64,000 bases of DNA from Inquilinus sp052113205 (GCF_052113205.1 NZ_JBFRCU010000027.1:1-64000); one strand, 5' to 3'. Shown: positions 1-8,439, numbered from the stretch's first letter. A program made the numbers and translations. The notes: generated by a model from the letters alone, not told the origin.

Positions 1-27
1 CGCCCCCGCCCCCCAACTCGCCAAATC

Positions 28-69
28 TGTCACCCATCCATCCGGTCTAAAATGTCACCCCTCCATCCG
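28..69. repeat. Two imperfect 17-bp direct repeats upstream of permease operon
   Basis: TGTCACCCATCCATCCG at 28-44 is repeated as TGTCACCCCTCCATCCG at 53-69, 16 of 17 bases identical and 25 bp apart, with a short A-rich stretch (taaaa) between them. It precedes the first permease start at 130. Direct repeats at this spacing could be binding sites for a regulator, but this is inference; no family is recognised. The rest of 1-129 shows no gene; the binding-protein gene of the operon is presumably to the left of the window. Confidence 0.35.
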
Positions 70-129
70 CTGGACAGCTCCAGCGCCGGCGTCGAACTGG
101 AGACGCGTGGATCCGGTGGGCACCGGCCG

Positions 130-1023
130 ATGAGGTCTGCGCGAACCCGCAACCGCTCCGAGGCGATCGCCGGGATGCTGATGGTGGCGCCGGTGCTGGT
201 GTGGCTGGCGGCGACCATCCTGTATCCGCTCGGCGCCGCGGTGGCGATCAGCCTGCGCGATATCCGGGTCATCGGCTCCGATGGCGGCTTCGTCGGGCTC
301 GGCAACTATGTCGACGTGCTGGAGATGGCCCGGCTGTGGGCGGCGCTGGGGCGCAGCCTGGTCTGGGTCGCCGGCAACGCGGTGCTGCAGACGCTGCTGG
401 CCCTAGGCACTGCGCTGCTGCTGAACCAGCGCTTCCGCGGCGTGCGGCTGGTGCGGGTCTGGGTGATCCTGTCCTGGATCGTGCCGACCATCGTCGTGGT
501 CATCATCTGGCGCTGGCTGCTCGGCACCTCCGGCGGGGTGATGAACTATCTGCTGGTGTCGCTCGGATTGACCGATCGGCCGGTCGGCTTTTTTGCCGGT
601 CCGGGCAGCGCCATGGCCTCGCTGGTGGTGATCAACTCCTGGCGCTGGTTCCCTTTCGTCGCGGTGATGCTGCTGGCCGGGCTGCAGCGTATCCCGGCCG
701 ACCTGTACGAGGCCGCGGCGATCGACGGCGCCGGCCCGTGGCAGCGCTTCCGACGCATCACCTGGCCGCTGCTGCAGCCGACCATGCTGGTGCTCGCCGT
801 GGTCGGCACGCTGCTGTCCTTCAACGTCTTCGACATCATCTGGCTGACCACGGCGGGCGGGCCGTCCGGCGCCACCCAGACGCTGCCGGTGCTGATCTAC
901 GAGACCGCGTTCAAGTCGTACCGGCTGGGCCAGGCGGCGGCGATGTCGGTGCTGGTCAGCCTGCTCCTGATGGCGCTCGCCGTCCTGCTGACCCGGGCGC
1001 TGGCGCCGAAGGGGGTGGGATGA
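130..1023 (+). CDS. Sugar ABC transporter permease, MalF/UgpA type
   Basis: About 297 residues; inner-membrane permease of a CUT1-type carbohydrate importer. After a short basic N-terminus there are about six hydrophobic segments. The cytoplasmic EAA loop is visible at about two thirds of the length (EAAAIDGAGPWQRFRRITWP), the surface that contacts the ATPase. I chose the ATG at 130 (MRSARTRN) over an upstream ATG at 52 because the extra 26 residues are low-complexity and unlike family N-termini. Its stop overlaps the next permease start by ATGA. The substrate cannot be read from sequence. Confidence 0.88.
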   Translation: MRSARTRNRSEAIAGMLMVAPVLVWLAATILYPLGAAVAISLRDIRVIGSDGGFVGLGNYVDVLEMARLWAALGRSLVWVAGNAVLQTLLALGTALLLNQRFRGVRLVRVWVILSWIVPTIVVVIIWRWLLGTSGGVMNYLLVSLGLTDRPVGFFAGPGSAMASLVVINSWRWFPFVAVMLLAGLQRIPADLYEAAAIDGAGPWQRFRRITWPLLQPTMLVLAVVGTLLSFNVFDIIWLTTAGGPSGATQTLPVLIYETAFKSYRLGQAAAMSVLVSLLLMALAVLLTRALAPKGVG

Positions 1024-1847
1024 GGCGGGGGCTCGGTCAATCCCTGGCGATCGGCGGCGGGCTGCTCGGCCTAGCCGCGATCGTGCTGCTGCCGTTCTGG
1101 TTCATCGCCACCGGCGCTATCAAGGCGCCGCAGGAGATCATCGCCCGGGTGCCGACGCTGGTGCCGCACAGCTTCACCCTGCGGCATTTCGACAAGCTGC
1201 TCGGCGCCTCGGACTATCCGCGCTATCTCGGCAACAGCCTGGTGGTCGGGCTGGGTTCGACCGCGATCACCGTGGTGCTGTCGGTGCTGGCCGCCTACGG
1301 CTTCTACCGGCTGCGCTTTCCCGGGCGCGACCTGCTGTTCCGGGCGGTGCTGGTGGCCTATGCCTTCCCCGGCATCCTGATCCTGATCCCGCTCTATGGG
1401 ATGATGTCGCAGGCCGGGCTGGTCGACACGCCGGCGGCGCTGGTGATCGTCAACGTCACCTTCGCCTCACCCTTCGCCATCTGGATGATGCGCAGCTTCT
1501 TCGCCTCGATCCCGGTGGAGCTGGAGGAGGCGGCGCTGATCGACGGCGCCTCGCGCCTGGCGATCCTGCTGCGGATCATGGTGCCGCTGGCGGCGCCCGG
1601 CATCGCCAGCGTCGCCATCTTCGCCTTCATCGCCAGCTGGACCGAATATCTGTTCGCGTCGGTGCTGATCCTGTCCGACGCCAACCGCACCCTGCCGGTC
1701 GGCTTCGCCGGCATCATCGGCCAGTACCAGATCGACTGGGGCCTGCTGCTGGCCGGGGCGACGCTGGCGACGGTGCCGGTGGTGCTGCTGTTCGGCATCG
1801 TCGGCCGCTGGTTCATCGCCGGGCTGACCGCGGGTGCCGTGAAATAG
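1020..1847 (+). CDS. Sugar ABC transporter permease, MalG/UgpE type
   Basis: 275 residues, the second half of the permease pair, translationally coupled to the upstream gene by an ATGA overlap. Six membrane spans and a typical EAA loop (EEAALIDGASRLAILLRI) are visible. The protein ends in the usual LTAGAVK motif of MalG-type permeases. No ATPase or binding-protein gene follows; a terminator comes directly after the stop, so the operon ends here and the other components must lie upstream or elsewhere in the genome. Confidence 0.9.
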   Translation: MRRGLGQSLAIGGGLLGLAAIVLLPFWFIATGAIKAPQEIIARVPTLVPHSFTLRHFDKLLGASDYPRYLGNSLVVGLGSTAITVVLSVLAAYGFYRLRFPGRDLLFRAVLVAYAFPGILILIPLYGMMSQAGLVDTPAALVIVNVTFASPFAIWMMRSFFASIPVELEEAALIDGASRLAILLRIMVPLAAPGIASVAIFAFIASWTEYLFASVLILSDANRTLPVGFAGIIGQYQIDWGLLLAGATLATVPVVLLFGIVGRWFIAGLTAGAVK

Positions 1848-1875
1848 AAAAAGCCCCGCCGTCGGCGGGGCTTTC
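1848..1875. terminator. Bidirectional rho-independent terminator
   Basis: A perfect 10-bp stem, AAGCCCCGCC (1851-1860) and GGCGGGGCTT (1864-1873), with a 3-base GTC loop. On the plus strand it is followed by a short T run; on the minus strand the stem is followed by five T residues. It can therefore end both the permease operon and the convergent hsp20-DUF1150 operon. Confidence 0.85.
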
Positions 1876-1906
1876 GCATCAGCTCATCAGGATGAAGCGC
1901 GGGCGC

Positions 1907-2128
1907 TCAGTGGGCGCTGACCGGCTCCATGTCGTTCTGGCGGACCACGGCGAAGGCGAGGTCCCGGTCCTTGACCATGGCCAGCGGGGTGCCGTCGGCG
2001 CCGTGCACGGCGAAGGCGGGCTCACCCTCGACCACCACCGGCTTGACGAAGGCGATCTGGTTCAGCCCGATCGCCGCGAAATCGGTCGGCGACATCTGGG
2101 TGAAGGTGGGGATGGTGTCGGTGTTCAT
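1907..2128 (-). CDS. DUF1150 family protein
   Basis: 73 residues from the ATG at 2128 (an upstream in-frame GTG at 2137 adds three). The sequence has the DUF1150 pattern (DFAAIGLNQIAFVKPV, then a region ending DRDLAFAVVRQND). The family is small, found mainly in alphaproteobacteria, without known biochemical function. It lies directly downstream of hsp20 on the same strand, an arrangement I recall as common in the class, so it is probably heat-induced. It may help the small heat-shock protein, but that is inference. Confidence 0.82.
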   Translation of the reverse strand: MNTDTIPTFTQMSPTDFAAIGLNQIAFVKPVVVEGEPAFAVHGADGTPLAMVKDRDLAFAVVRQNDMEPVSAH

Positions 2129-2150
2129 GATGGTCACCAGGTGTTTCGGT

Positions 2151-2615
2151 TCAACCTTCGACGTCAGTCGAGACGTCGATCGCGGTCTTGCCGTTGGGTT
2201 TCGCCGCAGAACGATTGATGGCGATGGTCCGGACCTTGGCCTCGGGCACCGGTCGGCGGAGATCGATGTTGAGGAGCCCGTTGTCGAGCGAGGCCCCGGT
2301 CACTTCGATGCCCTCGGCCAGCACGAAGGCGCGCTGGAACTGGCGGGCGGCGATGCCGCGATGCAGGAACAGGCGCTCCTTGTCGTCGGCCTGCTTGCCG
2401 CGGACCACCAGCTGGTTGTCCTCGATCTGCACCGTCAGGTCGGCATCGGTGAAGCCGGCGACCGCCAGGGTGATGCGCAGCTGGTCCTCGCCAAGCTGCT
2501 CGATGTTATAGGGCGGATAGCCGTCGCTCGGCGTCCTGCCGATCCGGTCGAGCGTCCGCTCGAACTGCTCGAAACCGAGCAGGAGCGGGCTGTTGAACAG
2601 CGACACCCGCGTCAT
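2151..2615 (-). CDS. hspA: Hsp20 family small heat-shock protein
   Basis: 154 residues; an ATP-independent holdase chaperone with an alpha-crystallin domain at about residues 30-130. Visible hallmarks are YPPYNIEQLGEDQLRITLAV near the domain start, VRGKQ in the middle, and the NGLL-DLRR-P-E segment near the end. The ATG at 2615 is preceded by a strong AGGAGGAG ribosome site; the longer frame upstream is unlike the family. It leads the operon with DUF1150. An RpoH-type promoter and a possible thermometer hairpin precede it, so heat control at both transcription and translation is likely. Confidence 0.93.
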   Translation of the reverse strand: MTRVSLFNSPLLLGFEQFERTLDRIGRTPSDGYPPYNIEQLGEDQLRITLAVAGFTDADLTVQIEDNQLVVRGKQADDKERLFLHRGIAARQFQRAFVLAEGIEVTGASLDNGLLNIDLRRPVPEAKVRTIAINRSAAKPNGKTAIDVSTDVEG

Positions 2616-2650
2616 GGTCACTCCTCCTGAGAGCGAGCTTGCCGGAACCC
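2616..2650 (-). promoter_or_regulatory. Possible ROSE-like RNA thermometer in hsp20 leader
   Basis: In the hsp20 mRNA leader the ribosome site AGGAGGAG follows a UCGCU motif (2632-2636), which fits the UYGCU signature of ROSE elements. UCGCUCU (2630-2636) can pair with AGGAGUGA (2618-2625) through seven pairs including G-U wobbles, closing a loop of about five bases and sequestering part of the Shine-Dalgarno. The leader from the predicted promoter is about 100 nt, the usual ROSE length. Structure judged by eye, not computed. Confidence 0.5.
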
Positions 2651-2724
2651 CCGGCTCGGGCGGCCCGGTTGTCCGGCGCCTGCGGAGCAGGGACCACGCG
2701 GCATCCCCACTCTCGTTAAGTAGC

Positions 2725-2753
2725 AAATTGGGGGGTGACCGGTCGGTTTCAAG
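2725..2753 (-). promoter_or_regulatory. RpoH (sigma-32) type heat-shock promoter of hsp20
   Basis: Reading the minus strand, CTTGAAA (2753-2747) is followed after 13 bases by CCCCAATTT (2733-2725). This matches the sigma-32 consensus pair CTTGAAA and CCCCATNT closely. It sits about 110 bp before the hsp20 start. The same short intergenic space also holds the upstream region of the divergent Fur-family gene. Confidence 0.75.
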
Positions 2754-2803
2754 ATCGGCCGGGGCGTGGCGTTCGGGAGCGGCCGCATGCTATCACTCGA
2801 CGC

Positions 2804-3304
2804 ATGAGTCAGAAGCTGGAAGGCGCGGCGCCGAAGGGCAAGGCCGCCACGGCACCGAAGACGGCGACGGGCACGACCCGGCGCGGCCGGCCCCCGCGCG
2901 CCGGGCTGTCGCACTGGCAGGAACGGGTGCTGGACCTGGTGCGGGCCAGCGCCGAGCCGGCCAGCGCCTACGACATCCTGCGCGAGATGAAGGGTGACGG
3001 CATCACCGCTCCGCCCGTGGTCTATCGGGCGCTGAAGGGGCTGCTCGACCGCGGCCTGGTGCACCGGATCGAATCGCTCAACGCCTATGTGGTTTGCGGC
3101 GGGCCGGACCACCACCACACCCATCCGGCGCAATTCGCCATCTGCCGCGACTGCGGCCGGGTGGAGGAGATCACCGATGCCGCGGTGGACGGGCTGATCG
3201 AGGCCTGGACCGGGCGCATCGGCTTCGTCGCCGACAGCCGGACCATCGAGATCCTGGGCCGCTGCCGCGACTGCGCCGCCAACGCGGTGGTCGCCGCCGG
3301 CTAG
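2804..3304 (+). CDS. zur: Fur-family transcriptional regulator, probably Zur
   Basis: 166 residues. An N-terminal Lys/Ala-rich tail of about 35 residues precedes a winged helix (LSHWQERVLDLVRASAEP, ASAYDILREMK, PPVVYRALKGLLDRGLVHRI) and a dimerisation domain with the metal-binding HHHTHPAQFAICRDCG and a second C-x2-C (GRCRDC). The two CxxC pairs hold structural zinc in this family. Zur rather than Fur is inferred from Zur-type boxes before the zinc genes at 9650 and 12642. Start at 2804 (MSQK) chosen because upstream codons are not conserved-looking; no strong ribosome site. Confidence 0.82.
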   Translation: MSQKLEGAAPKGKAATAPKTATGTTRRGRPPRAGLSHWQERVLDLVRASAEPASAYDILREMKGDGITAPPVVYRALKGLLDRGLVHRIESLNAYVVCGGPDHHHTHPAQFAICRDCGRVEEITDAAVDGLIEAWTGRIGFVADSRTIEILGRCRDCAANAVVAAG

Positions 3305-3339
3305 GGTCTGGTTCGCAGCCCACTGCCGCCGATTGTTTT

Positions 3340-3375
3340 GCGCTGCCTCTCCCGCCGGACGCGGGAGAAGGCAAA
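3340..3375. repeat. Truncated copy of intergenic palindromic repeat family A
   Basis: The block GCGCTGCCTCTCCCGC then CGGAC then GCGGGAGAAGGC matches the first hairpin of the long repeats at 21571, 38701 and 61900, but the second half is missing. The flanking stretch 3376-3504 has no gene; it holds a hairpin at 3428-3449. The truncated repeat marks the left edge of the TetR-RND block. Confidence 0.6.
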
Positions 3376-3427
3376 AAGAGCGCTTGACCGGCTGACGCGG
3401 GTCACCGCGTCGATCCCGGCTTGGATG

Positions 3428-3449
3428 AGCGCCGGCAGAGGCCGGCGCT
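3428..3449 (-). terminator. Hairpin downstream of tetR
   Basis: AGCGCCGGC (3428-3436) pairs with GCCGGCGCT (3441-3449) around an AGAG loop, a 9-bp GC stem. It lies about 55 bp beyond the tetR stop on the minus strand. There is no clear T run, so it may be a weak terminator or only a GC-rich palindrome. Confidence 0.4.
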
Positions 3450-3504
3450 GGGCTGCCCGGCCTGCAGATGCCGCTTGGTTCAAAGGCGCCTGTTTGGATG
3501 ACGA

Positions 3505-4113
3505 TCACGTCATCGCCTCGCCGACACCAGCCGCGCCGAGGGCCCTCAGCACGGCCTCAAGCGCCTGGCGCGCGAGGTCCGGCGCAGCCCGCCGCTCAAC
3601 GCTGCCGTGGACAACCTGAAGCCAGATGCCGATGACGATATCGGTCGCCAGCTCCGCGTCCTGCACGGCCAGGCGCCCCTGGGTGATCGCTTCGGTCAGG
3701 TCGGCCCTGAGATTCGCGCGGATTCCCCGGCCGGGCGCGGTGACGATCTGTGCGCCCCGGACCACGAGCCGCGCCCAGAGGGGGTCCTCTATCGCCTTCT
3801 CCAGGAGCTTCGTGAAAGCGAAGGATAGGCGCTCGATCGGATCCGAGCGGTCGAGCCGGGATGGCGCCAGGAGGTCGTCGAAGCTCTCGACGAGCTGCGC
3901 GCCCACCGCGGCGACCAGCTCCTCGACGCTCAGGAAGTGATAGTAGAACGTCCCCTTGGCGACGCCTGCCGACTCCACCACGGCGTCCACCGTGAGCGCC
4001 TCCGGCGGCCGTTCGGCCAGAAGCATGGTGCCGGCTTCCAGGATCTGCGCCCGGGTCCTGGCCCGCTTCTCCCGGCCGATCTCTGCCCTGCGTGCCAGAT
4101 CAATCTTCGCCAT
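3505..4113 (-). CDS. TetR-family repressor of the adjacent RND efflux operon
   Basis: 202 residues. The N-terminal helix-turn-helix is clear (TRAQILEAGTMLLAERPPE, VVESAGVAKGTFYYHF); the C-terminal ligand domain is not specific to a known subfamily. The start at 4113 (MAKIDLARR) has a GGAGG ribosome site nine bases upstream; a frame opening at 4164 would run into the operator. It is divergent from the RND operon with two inverted repeats between them, so it very likely represses both itself and the pump genes and is released by a pump substrate. Confidence 0.9.
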   Translation of the reverse strand: MAKIDLARRAEIGREKRARTRAQILEAGTMLLAERPPEALTVDAVVESAGVAKGTFYYHFLSVEELVAAVGAQLVESFDDLLAPSRLDRSDPIERLSFAFTKLLEKAIEDPLWARLVVRGAQIVTAPGRGIRANLRADLTEAITQGRLAVQDAELATDIVIGIWLQVVHGSVERRAAPDLARQALEAVLRALGAAGVGEAMT

Positions 4114-4148
4114 CAGCCATTGCCTCCAATCGGTCCGCGAATTTCGAA

Positions 4149-4183
4149 TTGACGATATAGTCAAATTGATCTAGATGGTCAAT
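4149..4183 (+). promoter_or_regulatory. TetR operators overlapping RND operon promoter
   Basis: Two inverted repeats lie side by side: TTGACGATATAGTCAA (4149-4164) and ATTGATCTAGATGGTCAAT (4165-4183). The first T-T-G-A-C-G also reads as a -35 box, and TAGATG at 4172-4177 as a -10 box, spaced by exactly 17 bases. A repressor bound here would cover both promoter elements. The patch is distinctly AT-rich in this GC-rich DNA. Confidence 0.75.
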
Positions 4184-4264
4184 CCGAGATCGGCCGGCGC
4201 GATCGCCTGCCCTCCAACATCACCAGTTCCCTGCAACTCGACCCTATTCGGGTGGAAGGCTTCC

Positions 4265-5344
4265 ATGCGCCTCGCATCAGGTCCATTCCTCTGCGCCTGC
4301 CTCGCCTGCGTGATCCTCGCGGGCTGCAAGGACGAGAAGAGCACCGCGCCCGCGGCCGTGCGGCCGGTCCGGGTCGTCGAGGTGACGCCCCACAGGCTTG
4401 GCCTGGTGGCGCAAGGCGCCGGCCGCATCCAGTCGCGCTATGTGAGCCGGGTGGGGTTCCAGGTGGACGGCCGCCTCGTCTCCCGCGACGTCGATGTCGG
4501 CGCTGTCGTCAAGAAGGGCCAGAGGCTGGCCCAGATCAGCGCCGTCGACTATCAGAACAAGGTGACCGCTGCGGAAGCCGACCTCGCCGCGGCCAGGGCC
4601 GCGGTCGACCAAGCGGCGCCGCAGGAGGCGCGGTACCGCACCCTGCTCGGACAGGGCTGGGCGACCCGTGCGGCCTACGAGAACACGCTCAAGGCCCTGC
4701 AGAGCGCGCAAGCCCAGGTGCAGTCGGCCGAAGCCAATCTGCGCATCGCGCAGAACCAGCTGGGCTACACCGAGCTCCTGGCGCCCGACGACGGCGTGGT
4801 GACCGCGACCGAGGCCGATCCGGGCCAGGTCGTATCCTCGGGCCAACCCGTCGTCGAAATCTCCGGAAGCGCCGAGCGCGAGGCCGTCTTCGCCGTCGCC
4901 GGCGCCGATATCGCCCATGCGAGTCTCGGCATCGCGGTCGAGGTCTGGCTCCAGGGCCAGCCCGACATCGTGGTCACTGGCTCGATCCGGGAAATCTCGC
5001 CGGAGGCCGACAGCGCGACCGGGACCTACACCGTGAAGGTGGCGCTGCCGTCGCCGCCGCCGGAGATGCGCCTGGGCGCCGTCGTCGTCGGTCGCGCCGA
5101 GACCGAGGGCCAGGAGGTCGTGAGCCTGCCCTCGACCGCGCTGCTGCAGTCGGGAGCCGGGCCGCAGGTCTGGGTGGTGGGAGAGGACGGCAAGGTGCGC
5201 CGCCAGGCGGTCGGGCTTCTCGAGTTCGATGCCAACGCCGTCATCATCAGCCATGGCCTGTCGGCCGGCGAGAAGGTCGTCACCGCCGGCGTCAACGCGC
5301 TGGCCGAAGGCCAGCCGGTGAAGCCCGAGACGGAGGTCGAGTGA
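4265..5344 (+). CDS. RND efflux periplasmic adaptor lipoprotein (AcrA/MexA type)
   Basis: 359 residues. A lipoprotein signal with lipobox LAGC puts the lipidated cysteine at residue 21. Then come the barrel-sandwich first half (VGFQVDGRLVSRDVDVGAVV), a coiled-coil hairpin rich in Ala/Gln at about residues 95-165, the second lipoyl half (LLAPDDGVVTATEADPGQVV) and a beta-barrel. It bridges the inner-membrane pump to an outer-membrane channel; no channel gene is nearby. The start at 4265 was chosen because it opens the lipoprotein signal. Its stop overlaps the pump start (TGATG). Confidence 0.9.
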   Translation: MRLASGPFLCACLACVILAGCKDEKSTAPAAVRPVRVVEVTPHRLGLVAQGAGRIQSRYVSRVGFQVDGRLVSRDVDVGAVVKKGQRLAQISAVDYQNKVTAAEADLAAARAAVDQAAPQEARYRTLLGQGWATRAAYENTLKALQSAQAQVQSAEANLRIAQNQLGYTELLAPDDGVVTATEADPGQVVSSGQPVVEISGSAEREAVFAVAGADIAHASLGIAVEVWLQGQPDIVVTGSIREISPEADSATGTYTVKVALPSPPPEMRLGAVVVGRAETEGQEVVSLPSTALLQSGAGPQVWVVGEDGKVRRQAVGLLEFDANAVIISHGLSAGEKVVTAGVNALAEGQPVKPETEVE

Positions 5345-8300
5345 TGTCGCGCTTCAATCTTTCCGAATGGGCGGTCCACAACAAGGCCATCGTCGTCTTC
5401 CTGATGCTGCTCTGTGCCGTTGCCGGCATCCGCGCCTATGAGCGGCTCGGCCGGCAGGAGGATCCCGACTTCTCGATCCAGACCATGGTGGTTCAGGTCT
5501 CCTGGCCGGGCGCCACCGCCCTCGACACGCTCAATCAGGTGACCGACCGGCTCGAAAAGAAGCTCGAGGAGACGCCGAACCTCGACTACATCAAGAGCTA
5601 CACCAAATCCGGCCAGGCGACCGTCTTCGTCTATCTGAAGGAATCGACGCCGAAGAGCGAGATCCCGGACCTCTGGTACCAGGTCCGCAAGAAGGTCAGC
5701 GACATCCAGGCCACCCTCCCGCAGGGCGTAGTCGGGCCGTTCTTCAACGACGAGTTCGGCGACGTCTTCGGCATCATCTACGGCGTCACCTATGACGGCT
5801 TCACGCCGCGGCAGGCGCGCGACTTCGCCGAGACCGCGCGGGCCGAGTTCCTGCGCTCGCCGGATGTCGGCAAGGTCGAGATCTTCGGCGACCAGGACGA
5901 GAAGATCTACCTGAACTTCTCGCCGCAGAAGCTTGCCAACCTCAAGCTCAGCCTCGACGACGTGCTCGCGGCCGTCGCCCGGCAGAACGCCGTGGTGCCC
6001 TCCGGCGTGATCAACACGCCGGGCGAAAACGTGCTCGTCGACGTCACCGGCGCCCTCCTCACGCCGGAGGGCCTAGCCGGCCTCAATCTCTGGATCAGCG
6101 GGCACTTCTACAAGTTGACCGACATCGCCGAGGTCGAGCACGGCTACAGCGACCCGCCGACCAAGATGTTCCGCGTCAACGGCAAGCCGGCGATCGGCAT
6201 CGGCGTCAACATGCGCTCGGGCGGCAACAATCTCACCTTCGGCCAAGGCCTGCACGAGGCGGCCGGGCGCCTGACGCAGCGCTTCCCGGTCGGCATCGAG
6301 CTGAACCTCGTCTCGGACCAGCCCGAGGTGGTGCGCGAGGCCATCGGCGGCTTCACCGAGGCGCTGGTCGAGGCAATCGTCATCGTCCTCGCGGTGAGCT
6401 TCCTGAGCCTCGGCGTCAGGGCCGGGCTCGTCGTCTCGCTGTCCATTCCCCTCGTCCTCGCGATCGTCTTCGTCGGCATGGAGGTGATGGCCATCAGCCT
6501 GCAGCGCATCTCCCTGGGCGCGCTGATCATCGCCCTCGGCCTCCTGGTCGACGACGCCATGATCACCGTCGAGATGATGATCTCGAAGATCGAGGAGGGC
6601 ATGGAGAAGATCAAGGCGGCGACCTTCGCCTTTACCCACACCGCCTTTCCCATGCTGACCGGCACCCTGGTCACCATCTTCGGCTTCCTGCCGATCGGCT
6701 TCGCCGAGAACAACACCGGACAATACACCTTCTCGCTGTTCGCGGTCATCGCCCTGGCTCTCGCCGCCTCGTGGTTCGTGGCCGTCATCTTTGCCCCCGT
6801 GATCGGGCTGTCCGTGCTGCCTGCGCATATGAAGGCGCACGGCACGGCCGGGCCCGGCCGCTTCATGCGCGCTTTCGGCCGGGCGCTCGGCTTCGCCATG
6901 CGGCATCGCTGGCTGACGATTGCCGCCTCGCTCGCCGCCTTCGGCGTTTCCGTCTATGGCCTGGGCTTCGTGCCGCAGCAGTTCTTCCCGGCCTCGAACC
7001 GGCCGGAGCTCCTCTTGACCATGACCCTGCCGAAGAACGCCTCGATCGCGGCCACCGAGGCGCAGACGGAGCGGCTGGAGAAGGCGCTTGCGAGCGACCC
7101 CGACATCGCCCGCTTCTCCTCCTATGTCGGCGGCGGCGCGATCCGCTTTTATCTGCCGCTCGACGTCCAGCTCGACAACGACTTCATGGCCGAGACCGTG
7201 GTCGTGGCCAAGGACCTCGAGGCCCGCGACCGGGTCAAGGCCAGGCTCGAGACACTTTTCGCCGAAGAGTTCCCCGACACCGTCGCCCGCGTCTCCCGCC
7301 TGGAGCTCGGGCCGCCGGTCGGCTGGCCCGTGCAGTACCGGGTCGGCGCGCCGACCGCCGACGAGGCGAGGCACTACGCCGAAAAGGTCGCGGACGTGCT
7401 GCGGGCGTCCGGCCTCGTCCGAAGCGTCAACTACGACTGGGCCGAGAAGAACAAGACCCTGCGCATCGTCGTCGACCAGGACCGTGTCCGCCAAGCGGGG
7501 CTCAGCTCGGCGCAGCTCTCTCTCGCGCTCAACCGGGTGATCAGCGGCGCGACGGTCACGCAGGTCCGCGACTCGATCTATCTCGTCGACGTCGTGGCGC
7601 GGGCTGCAGCGGGCGAGCGGTCGAGCATCGAAGCCCTGCGCAACCTCCAGATCACGACGCCGACGGGCGCCTCGGTGCCTCTGCGCGAGCTGGCGCGGAT
7701 CGAGTATGCCCTCGACGAGGGCTATGTCTGGCGCCGCGGCCGCCTGCCCACCATCACCGTGCAGGCGGAACCGCTGCCCGGGACGGAGCCGTCGCTGGTG
7801 AACCAGCGCGTCGCCGATGCGATCGACACTCTGCGCGCGTCGATGCCGGCGGGCACGCTGCTTGAGGTCGGCGGCACGGTCGAGAAGAGCGAGCAGAGCA
7901 ACGCCGCCCTCCTCGCCCAGGCGCCGCTCATGATCGCGCTCATGCTCACCGTGCTCATGGTGCAGCTCGGAAGCTTCCGCCGGCTGGCGCTCGTGATCAG
8001 CGTCGCGCCGCTCGGGCTCATCGGCGTCGTCGCGGCGCTGCTCCCCACCGGGACGCCCATGGGCTTCATCGCGATCCTCGGCACCGTCGCCCTGGCCGGC
8101 ATGATCATCCGCAACTCGGTGATCCTGGTCGACCAGATCGAGCATGAGCGGGCGCGGGGCGTCGATGCCTGGGACGCGGTGATCGACGCGACCAGGCACA
8201 GGTTCCGACCGATCATGCTGACAGCGGCCGCGGCCATCCTCGGCATGATGCCGATCATGCACGACGTGTTCTGGGGGCCGATGGCCTATGCCATCGTCGG

Positions 8301-8439
8301 CGGCCTCGCCGTCGCCACCGTCCTCACGCTGGTCTTCCTGCCGGCCCTTTATGTCGCTGTGAACGGCATCCGCGAGAAGGGCGACCCGAGCGCCAGGCCG
8401 AAGACCGCCGCCGTGCCCAGCCCAGTCCCCCAGCACTGA
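5344..8439 (+). CDS. RND-family efflux pump permease
   Basis: 1031 residues, the normal size for the family, with the 12-span architecture and two large periplasmic loops. Visible marks are the first span (NKAIVVFLMLLCAVAGI), the conserved PGAT-LDTLNQVTD porter segment, the proton-relay aspartate pair in span 4 (ALGLLVDDAMITVEMM) and the second half repeat (LVISVAPLGLIGVV, LAGMIIRNSVILVDQ). It exports compounds from periplasm or inner membrane using the proton gradient; substrate unknown. It uses CTC for leucine far more than neighbouring genes, which almost only use CTG, suggesting transfer. Confidence 0.93.
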   Translation: MSRFNLSEWAVHNKAIVVFLMLLCAVAGIRAYERLGRQEDPDFSIQTMVVQVSWPGATALDTLNQVTDRLEKKLEETPNLDYIKSYTKSGQATVFVYLKESTPKSEIPDLWYQVRKKVSDIQATLPQGVVGPFFNDEFGDVFGIIYGVTYDGFTPRQARDFAETARAEFLRSPDVGKVEIFGDQDEKIYLNFSPQKLANLKLSLDDVLAAVARQNAVVPSGVINTPGENVLVDVTGALLTPEGLAGLNLWISGHFYKLTDIAEVEHGYSDPPTKMFRVNGKPAIGIGVNMRSGGNNLTFGQGLHEAAGRLTQRFPVGIELNLVSDQPEVVREAIGGFTEALVEAIVIVLAVSFLSLGVRAGLVVSLSIPLVLAIVFVGMEVMAISLQRISLGALIIALGLLVDDAMITVEMMISKIEEGMEKIKAATFAFTHTAFPMLTGTLVTIFGFLPIGFAENNTGQYTFSLFAVIALALAASWFVAVIFAPVIGLSVLPAHMKAHGTAGPGRFMRAFGRALGFAMRHRWLTIAASLAAFGVSVYGLGFVPQQFFPASNRPELLLTMTLPKNASIAATEAQTERLEKALASDPDIARFSSYVGGGAIRFYLPLDVQLDNDFMAETVVVAKDLEARDRVKARLETLFAEEFPDTVARVSRLELGPPVGWPVQYRVGAPTADEARHYAEKVADVLRASGLVRSVNYDWAEKNKTLRIVVDQDRVRQAGLSSAQLSLALNRVISGATVTQVRDSIYLVDVVARAAAGERSSIEALRNLQITTPTGASVPLRELARIEYALDEGYVWRRGRLPTITVQAEPLPGTEPSLVNQRVADAIDTLRASMPAGTLLEVGGTVEKSEQSNAALLAQAPLMIALMLTVLMVQLGSFRRLALVISVAPLGLIGVVAALLPTGTPMGFIAILGTVALAGMIIRNSVILVDQIEHERARGVDAWDAVIDATRHRFRPIMLTAAAAILGMMPIMHDVFWGPMAYAIVGGLAVATVLTLVFLPALYVAVNGIREKGDPSARPKTAAVPSPVPQH

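Noticed and set aside
201..1847. A 548-residue plus-strand frame across both first permeases
   Set aside because: Only its second half (from 1020) is the MalG-type permease; the first half is an out-of-frame reading of the MalF-type gene.
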